Assembly: GCA_007280275.1 (NCBI GenBank)
Contig: QYQB01000046.1
Span: 1-33,753 of the forward strand
Source: a bacterium
GTDB lineage: Bacteria; Bacteroidota; Ignavibacteria; UBA10030
Direction: 5' to 3'
DNA length: 33,753 bases
Of the stretch, positions 1 through 7,872 are shown piece after piece; the stretch's first letter is position 1; each line of letters begins with the position of its first letter. The translations under genes were made by a program, and so were the position numbers. Below the pieces are notes generated by a model. The model ran no database searches and was not told the origin of the DNA. It was given only the letters and a program-made list of their open reading frames with translations.

Positions 1-663
1 ATGCACGGCTGGCCCTAAAGTCAGCACACTGACACCGAGCACAACAAAAGCTGTGAGTGCGGCAGTCGCGACAGCAATCCAACGCTTATCAAGCAGGAAG
101 AAAACCACCAAAGCGAGGGGGAAATACTTGATTGGAATGAAGAGTCCGGCCAATACGCCACTCAGGATATCTTTCTTTTGTGTGTAGAATCGAATGCTTA
201 AAGCGAGACAGAGGGTTAATAGAAGATAGGACTGACCGAGATAGAAATTGTTGATGAGCGCGAAGCCTGAACCAAGGAGAACCAGGAAGGACTGGTAATA
301 GTCCAGGGCGCTGAGCCGGGAAAGCACCGATACCAGGGCGGCTAGGATGCCCAGATTAATCACAGTCCAGAGTGTCTTGGCTGTCCGCATGTCAAAGGAC
401 GCCAGCGGCGCCATCAGAAGTGCGGTGGGCGGAGGGAAGGGTTGGAAGATTCCCCCTTCACGACTTCCCAACATTCTCGCGCGTTGACTGAACCACTGGG
501 AGTCATAGAGCCTCTCAACGTTCTGGCTCTCGTGGACAAGCACGTACGAACTTGTATAGTAGTTCGAAAAGTCTGTCCCGATCGTGGTAAACGCCGGTAT
601 GATTCCTTTCACGAGGAGCAGAATGCTGAGAGCTACCATGAGAGACACTTTCGCAGCTTTCAT
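1..663 (-). CDS. GT87/DUF2029-type polytopic glycosyltransferase, C-terminus cut by window edge
   Basis: The minus strand is open from an ATG at 663 to the window edge (221 codons, no stop), so the ORF track misses it. The translation starts MKAAKVSLMV with a hydrophobic first helix. It continues with an extracytoplasmic loop containing TDFSNYYTSS and a PFPPPTALLMAPL motif, then several further hydrophobic helices. An acidic residue soon after the first helix and a PPP..L..PL motif are characteristic of the GT87/DUF2029 membrane glycosyltransferases, which use polyprenyl-phosphate sugars outside the membrane. The start overlaps the stop of the upstream GT9 gene (ATGA) and has a GGAGG ribosome site 7 nt upstream, so it is the last visible gene of the operon. 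Donor and acceptor cannot be read from the sequence. The family call is fairly secure, the substrate unknown. Confidence 0.8.
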   Translation of the reverse strand, partial: MKAAKVSLMVALSILLLVKGIIPAFTTIGTDFSNYYTSSYVLVHESQNVERLYDSQWFSQRARMLGSREGGIFQPFPPPTALLMAPLASFDMRTAKTLWTVINLGILAALVSVLSRLSALDYYQSFLVLLGSGFALINNFYLGQSYLLLTLCLALSIRFYTQKKDILSGVLAGLFIPIKYFPLALVVFFLLDKRWIAVATAALTAFVVLGVSVLTLGPAVH

Positions 664-1847
664 AAAGCCGCCTCCACCAACGTTTCGTTCGAAACGTCCT
701 CCCTCAAGAGAATGCGGGCTGCATCGACGACCTGCTCAACTGAAATATCTTTCATACATTTTGCATTGATAGGACACCGGAACACTTTTGCGTTGTACAT
801 GTTCAGGCACGGGCTGCACGGGAGTGATGCAAAAAGATTGATGGATTTATTGCCGAGAGGGCTGTAGAATTCAGGAGACTCGGGACCAAACAGCGAGACA
901 GTCGACAACCCGACCGCAGCCGCAATGTGCATCGGTCCGCTGTCATTTGTTATCAGGAGCCTGGATCGGGAGAAGAGAGCCATGAGCTCGTTCAGCGTCA
1001 ATTGACCGGCGAGGTTCAGAATGCGGATCGACCTGAATTTCATCTTCTCGACAATACCCGCGACGTAGTCCCTCTCCTCAGCGGATCCAATGAAACAGAA
1101 GAGGGCATCCGGATTGTCTCCCTGAAGTATGTCGATTGTGCGGGCAAAGCAGTCACCACTCCAGCGCCGGTCAAGTGAAGTCTCACCGGCATTTGGATCC
1201 ACGCAGATAATCTCTTCATGCGGAGAGGCCGCAGGCAATCCTGGAAGAGTACGAGTCGCTGCTCTATTGACGCGGATGTGGGGGAGCACAAGATCGGAGC
1301 CATCAATCCCAAGTGGAGCTACGGTGCGCAAGAATGTCCTTGACACGTGTCGATCGTTCTTGAGAGCGATCGAATCTGTGAGATTCCACGATCTCCAGCG
1401 CGTCGGTAGAGCGAAACCGATGTGTTTTCCTGGTCGTGCAATTGCCCCGATGAGCGTAGAGAACTTCGAGAAGAATTCGAGATCGAGGACGACATCGATC
1501 TTGGCCGTGAGCAGCCGGGTCGTGATGACGGCGAAGGACTTCAGGAAAGAACCGGGCGTCCGTGGATCGATGAACCATCGTTCATCAATCATTGGTATCT
1601 GTTCCAGAAGCTCGAAATTTGACGAAAAGGTGAGAAAGATGATTCTTGCTTCTGGAAACTGTATCCGCAATAGTCGAAGCGTCGGAGTTGACAGCAGGAT
1701 GCTCCCAAGTCCGAAGAATTTGATAACCAGAATTGATTCGACAGGAGCCGCAGCCCTCCGCTTGAACGTCATTCTGACAAGTCCGGAGATCCAGCACAGC
1801 GGGACCCCGAGAAATCGGTCAATGTGACGCATCAATGGGATCCTCAT
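660..1847 (-). CDS. Glycosyltransferase family 9 (heptosyltransferase-like)
   Basis: The 395-aa protein has the GT9 layout. An N-terminal Rossmann half begins VIKFFGLGSILLSTPTLRLL, equivalent to the G-D-x-I/L-L-T-P motif of ADP-heptose:LPS heptosyltransferases. A C-terminal donor-binding half carries NDSGPMHIAAAVG (about residues 301-313) and SLFGPESP. A four-cysteine patch (about 344, 347, 358, 364) near the end recurs in some GT9 subfamilies and may form a structural or metal site. The track start (1877) would overlap the upstream gene by 34 nt. The ATG at 1847 overlaps its stop as ATGA and follows an AGAGG ribosome site, so it is preferred. The enzyme probably adds a sugar to a lipid-linked or LPS-like acceptor on the cytoplasmic face. 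True heptose specificity is not established. Confidence 0.85.
   Translation of the reverse strand: MRIPLMRHIDRFLGVPLCWISGLVRMTFKRRAAAPVESILVIKFFGLGSILLSTPTLRLLRIQFPEARIIFLTFSSNFELLEQIPMIDERWFIDPRTPGSFLKSFAVITTRLLTAKIDVVLDLEFFSKFSTLIGAIARPGKHIGFALPTRWRSWNLTDSIALKNDRHVSRTFLRTVAPLGIDGSDLVLPHIRVNRAATRTLPGLPAASPHEEIICVDPNAGETSLDRRWSGDCFARTIDILQGDNPDALFCFIGSAEERDYVAGIVEKMKFRSIRILNLAGQLTLNELMALFSRSRLLITNDSGPMHIAAAVGLSTVSLFGPESPEFYSPLGNKSINLFASLPCSPCLNMYNAKVFRCPINAKCMKDISVEQVVDAARILLREDVSNETLVEAAL
671..675 (-). promoter_or_regulatory. Shine-Dalgarno GGAGG for the GT87 gene
   Basis: GGAGG on the minus strand lies 7 nt before the ATG at 663 and inside the end of the GT9 gene. It fixes the start of a gene that the ORF track does not list. 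Confidence 0.7.
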
Positions 1848-2653
1848 CGCAGCCTCTTTCGGAGGACCACCACACAATGATCACCGATGGACCGGAGGAC
1901 AGGGAGACGGCAAAGCTTGTCATCAATAGCCTCCAGCCCGGCTGTGAGTGCTGGGAAGCGCTTTGCAGTCTTCCAGGCATGGGGTGGAGGGCTGAACACG
2001 TTCAGGCTAAATGTCTCTATCACCTCAAATCCGGCTGAGAGCGCCCGAGCCACCTGTCCGGGAGAGTAGTAGTAGACTATGAAGCCGATGCCATTCAGTT
2101 GAGTTTCCCTTCCGGTTCGCTTCAGTCTTCGGAACGCTTTTGTGAACTCTCCCCGAATCGCGAAGGAGCAGGTCTCCCACAAGGAGAACGATGGCATCAC
2201 GACTGCGATGAAATACCCGCCTGGCTTGAGCCGGTCTGCAACTTGTCTTCCCACTCTTGTGAGGTCCAGCGTGCAATTCAGCCCGCCGAAGTTTGAGAGG
2301 ACCAGATCAAATTGATTCGCTGCGATATGGTCGAGGTTCTCATAGGATGCTACAAGGAACTGAGCATTTGTGAGCCCTTGAGATTTCCGGTCGGCTTCTG
2401 CTATCATCCGCGACGAAAGGTCAACCGCCACAATTGAAAAACCCTTTTGTGCAAGATAGATCCCGTCTGTCCCGGTCCCGCAATTGATATCCAAAATCCT
2501 TGCCGGAGGACGCACATAGAAATCAATCGTTGAATAGAGTATATGGCGAAGTCTCTCGATAATTGCATTGTGCCCGAACACTGCGTCGTATTGCCCGGCC
2601 AGGGAATCGAAGGCTGATGCAACATCGGTATGCTCGTGTGCCTGTTGTGCCAT
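1844..2653 (-). CDS. Class I SAM-dependent methyltransferase
   Basis: The 269-aa protein carries a class I methyltransferase fold. Motif I is ILDINCGTGTDGIYLA (about residues 53-68), the acidic end of beta-2 is VAVDLSSRMI, and LVLSNFGGLNC corresponds to motif IV. The opening (AFDSLAGQYDAVFG) resembles small-molecule methyltransferases of the UbiE/Methyltransf_11 group. The track start at 2746 runs 30 residues into the upstream radical SAM gene and adds a Cys/Arg-rich stretch without family similarity. The ATG at 2653, 4 nt after that gene's stop, is the likelier start. Its position between radical SAM and glycosyltransferase genes suggests modification of a lipid or sugar intermediate. The substrate is unknown. 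Confidence 0.85.
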   Translation of the reverse strand: MAQQAHEHTDVASAFDSLAGQYDAVFGHNAIIERLRHILYSTIDFYVRPPARILDINCGTGTDGIYLAQKGFSIVAVDLSSRMIAEADRKSQGLTNAQFLVASYENLDHIAANQFDLVLSNFGGLNCTLDLTRVGRQVADRLKPGGYFIAVVMPSFSLWETCSFAIRGEFTKAFRRLKRTGRETQLNGIGFIVYYYSPGQVARALSAGFEVIETFSLNVFSPPPHAWKTAKRFPALTAGLEAIDDKLCRLPVLRSIGDHCVVVLRKRLR

Positions 2654-2657
2654 GATT

Positions 2658-4049
2658 CTAGCTCTTCGAATATCTCGTCGACAGCATACCGAGATGAGCA
2701 ACTTTTGCTTTCGCAAATGCCGACACCCTGTCCAGCAAGCGCCCATTCTTCCTGATTTTCAGCGAGTGAAAAAGGACTTCATTCGTCAATCTCCGCTGAG
2801 CAAACCAGTAGAAGAGGTCAGAATGTCTTCCTCGAATCCGCACATCTCTCTCAGTTCGTTCTTCCCAGGGCTCAAGTGTCTCAACGCGTTCTTGGTTTTC
2901 GCGGTAGTACGCCGTTCCTTTGATGGGATAAGCAACCGTGGTAAGAAACGTGTTTGCCTGCGTCACTTTCAGATGGTCGATCGTTGCATCGATGTCCTCT
3001 ATCGTTTCTCCATCATATCCAAGCATCACAAAGAGGCCGGCCTCGATCCCATGACGCTGGGCGCGTCGGGTGGCCTCTTGGATCTCCGTGACAGTGACTC
3101 CGCGAGACATTGCGTCGAGCACGCGTTGTGAACCGCTCTCCGACCCAAACCAGATGCGATAGCAACCCAGGTTCGCCATCACCTCCATGACCTGATCATT
3201 CAAGCGATCGGCCCGCGAGATGCACTCGAATGGAATGCGCACATTGCGTCGATTCATCTCGGCCGCGTACTCGTGCAACCATTTGTGGTTGATTGTGAAG
3301 ACATCGTCGGCAATCCACAGCATATCAGGTTTGTAGCGGCCAACAACAAGCTCTATTTCATTCACCACGTTCTCAGGGCTTCGCCGCCGGTGAGAAAAGC
3401 CATAGACTCCGTGGCTGCACCATTTACATGTGTACGGACATCCGCGTGCCGTAATCAATGAAAGCGATCCTCGTTCGTGATGTTCGCGCCAGGTCGACAC
3501 ATAGCGATCAATGTCGATCGCTTCCCGATCAGGAAACGGGAGCGTATCGAGATCCTGGATCAATGGTCGCGGGGGAGTGTGAAGGATAGTACCTGATTCA
3601 TCCCTGAAAGCAATCCCGTGAACATCGTGGAGGCGATGGACACCAGCTCTCACAATACTGTGCATGACAGCTTCAGTCGTAATTTCTCCCTCGCCAATGA
3701 TGATTACATCAGCCCCCGAGTCAAGGAATTCTTTGGCGTAGGAAGATGGCTCCGGCCCGCCAAGCAGGACTGTGGACCCCATGGATTTGCACAGTCGAAT
3801 CATTGCCAACACGTTCAGCTTCGTCATCAGGTTGCAATAGATCCCGACGATCGAAGGGCGGTGTTCCTTGAGATAACCCGTGAAGTCTTCCATACGGCGA
3901 AACGTCGAGTCGAACACGCTGACGCTTATCCCTTTGGACTTCAGGTACGACGACAGATACAGGATCCCCAACGGCGGATACGGCTTCATGACGCGTTTCT
4001 CGTGTTCATCCTTCTCGAGGAAGTAACCATGGGTCAGAAGCAATTCCAT
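2658..4049 (-). CDS. B12-binding-type radical SAM protein (copy 2 of a tandem pair)
   Basis: The 463-aa protein starts with a B12-binding-like Rossmann domain, including the KPYPPLGILYLSSYL signature at about residues 22-36. A radical SAM core follows, with CPYTCKWC (Cys204, Cys208, Cys211), the CxxxCxxC ligands of the [4Fe-4S] cluster. Downstream conserved stretches are WIADDVF, ISRADRL and WFGSESGSQRVLDAM. The architecture is that of the large BchE/HpnJ/P-methylase-like group, which carries out methylations, cyclisations or ring contractions on lipids and natural products. Its ATG overlaps the upstream stop as TGATG, so the pair is translationally coupled. It aligns by eye along its whole length with the next gene, which indicates an old tandem duplication. 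The reaction is not identifiable. Confidence 0.88.
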   Translation of the reverse strand: MELLLTHGYFLEKDEHEKRVMKPYPPLGILYLSSYLKSKGISVSVFDSTFRRMEDFTGYLKEHRPSIVGIYCNLMTKLNVLAMIRLCKSMGSTVLLGGPEPSSYAKEFLDSGADVIIIGEGEITTEAVMHSIVRAGVHRLHDVHGIAFRDESGTILHTPPRPLIQDLDTLPFPDREAIDIDRYVSTWREHHERGSLSLITARGCPYTCKWCSHGVYGFSHRRRSPENVVNEIELVVGRYKPDMLWIADDVFTINHKWLHEYAAEMNRRNVRIPFECISRADRLNDQVMEVMANLGCYRIWFGSESGSQRVLDAMSRGVTVTEIQEATRRAQRHGIEAGLFVMLGYDGETIEDIDATIDHLKVTQANTFLTTVAYPIKGTAYYRENQERVETLEPWEERTERDVRIRGRHSDLFYWFAQRRLTNEVLFHSLKIRKNGRLLDRVSAFAKAKVAHLGMLSTRYSKS

Positions 4050-5545
4050 CAGCGTGTGCTCGGGTCTTTCTTTTCTTGATGTTCCTGCGATGCGAGAGCA
4101 TTGAGCCTGGAATAGAGGCTGGGTGCCGTAAGCACGTGAAATGCGGATTTCGCGAGCCGTTCAAGATCGGCTTTGTCCAGTGAGAGCGGCCTGGCAATCG
4201 CTTTTCTCAGGATGTTGCTCGCCTCCCAGATTCTGAACTTCTTGTGCGTGAATCGGTGAAGCAGGCGATAGAAATCCGGAGTGTAGGTTCCCCGAAACAT
4301 CAGTGCAAGGTCCCCGCTGTCGATCCAGTTCTGCTTCTGTTTGAGCTCCGCCTTCACTGTCTCAAAAAATGTCGTGCCGGGCAGTGGATAGGAAACTGAA
4401 ATTCCAATTTCATCAGGCATACACTCCCGCACCATTCGAAGCGTTCTCTCGATGTCATCGCGGGTTTCGCCGGGATAACCGTACTGCAGAAAAAACCCAA
4501 CCCGAATGTTGTTCTGGTGAAGGAGGGAGGTGGCCTCATAGATTTGTTCCACCGTTGTTCCCTTCTCCATTGAGTCCAGGACCTTTTGCGAGCCGGATTC
4601 GGCCCCAATCCAGACGGTATGGCATCCTGCCTTTCTGAGGTGGCGGATGTTGTCTTCCTTCAAGAGCAGGTCGGCTCTTGAAAGGCACTTGAACGGAATC
4701 GCTGCATTTCGGGCGTTGACGAGCTCATCGAAGCGGCTGATCCAGCCAGGCTTCAGCCCAAAGATATCGTCAGCAAACCATATGTGATCCGGATTTGCTG
4801 TTTCCCTCAGAGCCAGCATTTCTTCTACAACATTCTCAGGGCTTCGGCTGTGATACACCTGCCCATAGATCGGCTTTGCACACCAATTGCAGTGGAATGG
4901 GCAGCCCCGTGTCGTCACCATATTGAGTGAGAAATACCCATGCTTCTGCTTCCAGACCTGCCGGTATTGCTCAAGTTCCACAAGGTCCCACGCCGGAAAG
5001 GGGAGGAGGTCCAGGTTCTCGAAAATTTTGCGCGGGGCTGTCCAAACGACCTCGCTGCCTTTCATGAAGGTCAGACCCTGGATTGACTCGACGGGAGCGA
5101 CTGGATTTCGCAGAAGGTTCTCCATCAATTGCCGGAGCGTTTCCTCGGCTTCCCCGCAGATCACATAGTCCGCGCCATGCTCAAAATACTTTTCGATGTG
5201 ATCGGAAGCGTCGGAACTGAAGATGACGACTTTACACCCCCGCAACTTCGCGATTTTCGTCATTGCAAACGCCGCTTCACGCATTCGCGTCAAACACATT
5301 TTTGTAAGGTAGCTGAACTGGTCGTCGTAGATGACCACAACGCCCGGACGATGATGGGCGAGCGCCTCTCCAATGTCCCCTTCATGGTGGGCAAGCATAA
5401 CGTCGTGCAACGCTACCGAGAACCCCGCGCCTCGGAGATAACTCGCTGCGTAGAGCGTCCCCAGCGGAGGATAAGGCATCATGGCCCGAAGTTCTTTCGG
5501 GTCAAAATGCAGGAAGTATGAATGCGTGAGAAGGATCTGTGCCAT
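4049..5545 (-). CDS. B12-binding-type radical SAM protein (copy 1 of a tandem pair)
   Basis: The 498-aa paralogue of the preceding entry has an N-terminal B12-binding-like domain with MPYPPLGTLYAASYL. The radical SAM motif CPFHCNWC lies at about residues 215-222, and the conserved stretches WFADDIF, LSRADLL and WIGAESGSQKVLDSM follow. The C-terminal 100 residues differ most from copy 2, which suggests a different substrate. Where copy 2 has LLGGPEPS in the B12 domain, this copy has IFSSDASDH. The track start is a TTG at 5569 that overlaps the upstream stop. The ATG at 5545 aligns exactly with the paralogue's N-terminus (MAQILLTHSYF against MELLLTHGYF) and is chosen. The TTG remains possible because it would form a TTGA overlap. 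Confidence 0.88.
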   Translation of the reverse strand: MAQILLTHSYFLHFDPKELRAMMPYPPLGTLYAASYLRGAGFSVALHDVMLAHHEGDIGEALAHHRPGVVVIYDDQFSYLTKMCLTRMREAAFAMTKIAKLRGCKVVIFSSDASDHIEKYFEHGADYVICGEAEETLRQLMENLLRNPVAPVESIQGLTFMKGSEVVWTAPRKIFENLDLLPFPAWDLVELEQYRQVWKQKHGYFSLNMVTTRGCPFHCNWCAKPIYGQVYHSRSPENVVEEMLALRETANPDHIWFADDIFGLKPGWISRFDELVNARNAAIPFKCLSRADLLLKEDNIRHLRKAGCHTVWIGAESGSQKVLDSMEKGTTVEQIYEATSLLHQNNIRVGFFLQYGYPGETRDDIERTLRMVRECMPDEIGISVSYPLPGTTFFETVKAELKQKQNWIDSGDLALMFRGTYTPDFYRLLHRFTHKKFRIWEASNILRKAIARPLSLDKADLERLAKSAFHVLTAPSLYSRLNALASQEHQEKKDPSTR

Positions 5546-5565
5546 AACTCGTCGTGAATTCGCTC

Positions 5566-6528
5566 TCAATTGCGTTGTTCGAAGCCAGAGATACCATAGT
5601 GCCGGAGCCTGTATGCATACTGTGCGAGGACCTTCTGCTGGAAATCTTCACCGTACGCGGTCGAGATGCAAGAGTCGCAACGAAACTTATGATTGCGCTC
5701 CTCTTCGCTCAGATGAGCGTAGCGCCGCTGCCACAGGTGCCTCCAACGGCCGAGAAGCCAGGTGTCCAGCTTGTCTCCAGCCTGCGTCGGCAGGAACAAT
5801 TCGACGACCCGTTGAACAATGCTTCTCGAATCCTTTCCCTCAACACAGCGGGTTGATCCCATATTCCACTGAGGGAAGAATTCCCTGATCCACTGATTTG
5901 CTTTGATGTACTCCATATACTGTGGATGATTCCAAAGAGGCTTGAGCGTTGCGATCTCGGTCGCAGAATAGATATTTCTCAACTCAACCGTCAAGTAGTC
6001 CTCAGTGATGAAGTGGTTCAGGCAAAAGTATTTCTTACTGTTGAAAAGGAAGGCTTTCTTGAAGAGAATCAACAGAGACCTGCTGATCCAGAGTCTGCGT
6101 CTTTTAGTGACGATCACAAAATCGATATCGCTGTTCTTGCTAGCGACCCCCTTCGAGAGTTCGCCTGAGAGCATCACAGCGCGCACGAAAGGGAACATGC
6201 GTATGAAGCGTGCCACTGCCATCGCGGTCTTTATTCTGCTTCCGGCCAGGCGCTCTTTCTCGGACCTTGTCTCAACGCATGATTCGGTTGCAGAATGAAG
6301 GAAATAGTACCCGTTCTTCGATTTCACTATCCCTTGAAGAGCCTTTGATTCCAGCACTCTCACAAGCCGATCGAGAGTGATCGCAGTGGAACTGCAGAAT
6401 GAAAATACCTCGGCGGCTGTCAGGGGATGATCGAAGATGTTGAAGTAGAGGAGGACTCTGAGAATGCTCTGCTCATGAGGCGACAATCCGGGGATGGATT
6501 GAGGTGCGTGGACAATTGGTGCGTTCAT
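5566..6528 (-). CDS. Winged-helix plus nucleotidyltransferase-fold protein, first gene of the minus operon
   Basis: The 320-aa protein has an N-terminal helical region resembling a winged helix (LSPHEQSILRVLLYFNIFDHPLTAAEVF). A pol-beta-type nucleotidyltransferase segment follows (VMLSGELSKGV, then SDIDFVIVT at about residues 133-141). The DxD metal pair is intact (about Asp134 and Asp136), but the usual Gly-Ser of the fingerprint reads Gly-Glu, so catalysis is uncertain. The C-terminal half is basic and aromatic and I do not recognise it. Proteins of this kind occur beside envelope polysaccharide genes in related bacteria, but no reaction is known to me. A GTG at 6588 would lengthen it by 20 residues; the ATG at 6528 has a GGAG 10 nt upstream and is preferred. 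Confidence 0.65.
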   Translation of the reverse strand: MNAPIVHAPQSIPGLSPHEQSILRVLLYFNIFDHPLTAAEVFSFCSSTAITLDRLVRVLESKALQGIVKSKNGYYFLHSATESCVETRSEKERLAGSRIKTAMAVARFIRMFPFVRAVMLSGELSKGVASKNSDIDFVIVTKRRRLWISRSLLILFKKAFLFNSKKYFCLNHFITEDYLTVELRNIYSATEIATLKPLWNHPQYMEYIKANQWIREFFPQWNMGSTRCVEGKDSRSIVQRVVELFLPTQAGDKLDTWLLGRWRHLWQRRYAHLSEEERNHKFRCDSCISTAYGEDFQQKVLAQYAYRLRHYGISGFEQRN

Positions 6529-7090
6529 TACTTCGGGCTCCGCGGGGGATGCAATCGACTCTCGCTTATGATGAACAGCGCGTTTCACCGAAAAGCAAGT
6601 CCAGGTGCCGAATCAAGGGGTCAAGAAAAGGGAGACACCGTCTGATCCTGTCAGCTTTTCGAGCAACGTCGTCGGAGGAATTAGTCTCGATATGAGTGTC
6701 CTGCAATCCTGGTGCCAGGAGAATATTCCAAGGGATCTACGTTTCAGCTCCATTTTCTTCACACCTGAAACCCGGAATCCGCTGGAACTGTGGAGGACAC
6801 GCAACATGCGTAGGGGAGTGTGAGGACCTCATTCCTCGCGATTGTGTATCCGTCGACCAGGACCTTTTTTCAATAGACCTCTTCTTTCCAGGCCATCCAG
6901 TTCCCGCAATCTATGACTTCATTAAGATAATGCTGATTCATAACAAGACGGGCTTCCGAGTCCGGCAGCGCAATGCTGCGAAAAGTCTGCGGATTTCCGT
7001 GCTTGCTTTTCCAATCCATTCAAGGTCAGGCCCTGATCGCTGATGTTGTAACTCTGGCGAAGTTTGGCTATATTTTTTGAAGTTATTCAA
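6529..7090. other. Divergent intergenic region without a convincing gene
   Basis: This 562-bp gap separates the minus-strand envelope operon from the plus-strand PASTA-rpe-nagA operon. The listed ORFs (for example 6613-6807 minus and 6696-7043 plus) have no recognisable motif, hydrophobic pattern or ribosome site and look like chance frames. The only clear element is the promoter next to the PASTA gene. A small GCAGC/GCTGC stem (6965-6979) is visible. No tRNA or riboswitch fold was recognised. The promoter of the minus operon must lie here but has no obvious consensus. Confidence 0.5.
7046..7074 (+). promoter_or_regulatory. Candidate promoter of the PASTA-rpe-nagA operon
   Basis: TTGTAA (7046-7051) and TATATT (7069-7074) are separated by 17 nt. 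The -10 runs into a T-tract ending in G, close to the Bacteroidota TAnnTTTG element. The predicted transcript start (about 7081) is only about 10 nt before the ATG at 7091, so the leader would be very short. Confidence 0.45.
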
Positions 7091-7858
7091 ATGACAGCAT
7101 GGAAGAACATACGGCTTAAGGACCTTCGAACACCTGCAATCATACTCGGGGTATTCCTGATCCTCCTCTACATCTTTAACAACATCGTAATGCCTCGGTA
7201 CGTTCAGCAGGGAAAGACCACAACGGTGCCAAATGTCGTAGGCAAGACGCTTGACGAAGCTGTCACAATACTTGCCGGGTCAGGCCTGCCGGGAAAGAAA
7301 GCAGACGTTCGCAACGACAAGCAATACCCCGAGGGAACGGTCGTGGTTCAGAATCCGCCGGCTGGTGCTGAAGTCAAGTTCGGACGCGGAGTGTATCTGA
7401 CCGTCAGTGGCGGAGAGGCTCTCGTGGCAGTTCCGTCACTTCGTGGACGTTCTCTGCGCGATGCAACGTTTGCCCTGGAACGGTTTACTCTTGTGATGGG
7501 ATCGGCGACATATCAGGTCTCTGAAGAGTATCCGCAGGGCACGATTATCGACCAGGATACACCTGAGAATTCGAAGGTTCCAGGCGGAAGAGTTATCAAT
7601 GTCACCGTCAGCCAGGGGAAGAGCGCGGATCAGGTGCCTGTTCCTGATGTAACCAAGAAGACGTTCTCTGAAGCTGAGCGCATTCTGATTCAAGCGGGAT
7701 TTCGCGTTGGCAACATCACGTATCAGGTCAATGCGGATCTCCTGCCCAACACCGTCCTCGAGCAATCCCCCAAAGCCGGAGAGTCGACCCCTGCCGGACA
7801 AGCCGTCGACCTCGTCGTTGCGCAAAAGGGGGAGAAGCCAAACGATCTTCAGAACTAG
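7091..7858 (+). CDS. Membrane-anchored protein with three PASTA domains
   Basis: The 255-aa protein has a short basic N-terminus and one transmembrane helix (about residues 15-35, PAIILGVFLILLYIF). Three PASTA repeats follow at about residues 44-108, 112-176 and 182-245. Each opens with a VP.V/L..-type strand and carries the P.G.V..Q.P..G pattern. PASTA domains bind muropeptides or beta-lactams in other proteins, but here there is no kinase or transpeptidase domain. The topology places the repeats outside the cytoplasmic membrane. The track start is a TTG at 7064 inside the promoter; the ATG at 7091 is the likely start. It ends 14 nt before rpe, in the same orientation. A role in sensing or binding cell wall is inferred from the domains only. 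Confidence 0.88.
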   Translation: MTAWKNIRLKDLRTPAIILGVFLILLYIFNNIVMPRYVQQGKTTTVPNVVGKTLDEAVTILAGSGLPGKKADVRNDKQYPEGTVVVQNPPAGAEVKFGRGVYLTVSGGEALVAVPSLRGRSLRDATFALERFTLVMGSATYQVSEEYPQGTIIDQDTPENSKVPGGRVINVTVSQGKSADQVPVPDVTKKTFSEAERILIQAGFRVGNITYQVNADLLPNTVLEQSPKAGESTPAGQAVDLVVAQKGEKPNDLQN

Positions 7859-7872
7859 TCCAGACCAGACCT

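Noticed and set aside
442-867. Plus-strand ORF of 141 aa and other plus frames in 442-2038
   Set aside because: They lie antisense to the GT87, GT9 and methyltransferase genes, have no motif and no ribosome site.
6613-6807. 64-aa minus ORF with an ATG in the divergent gap
   Set aside because: No motif, no ribosome site, and two other frames are equally open; not supported as a gene.
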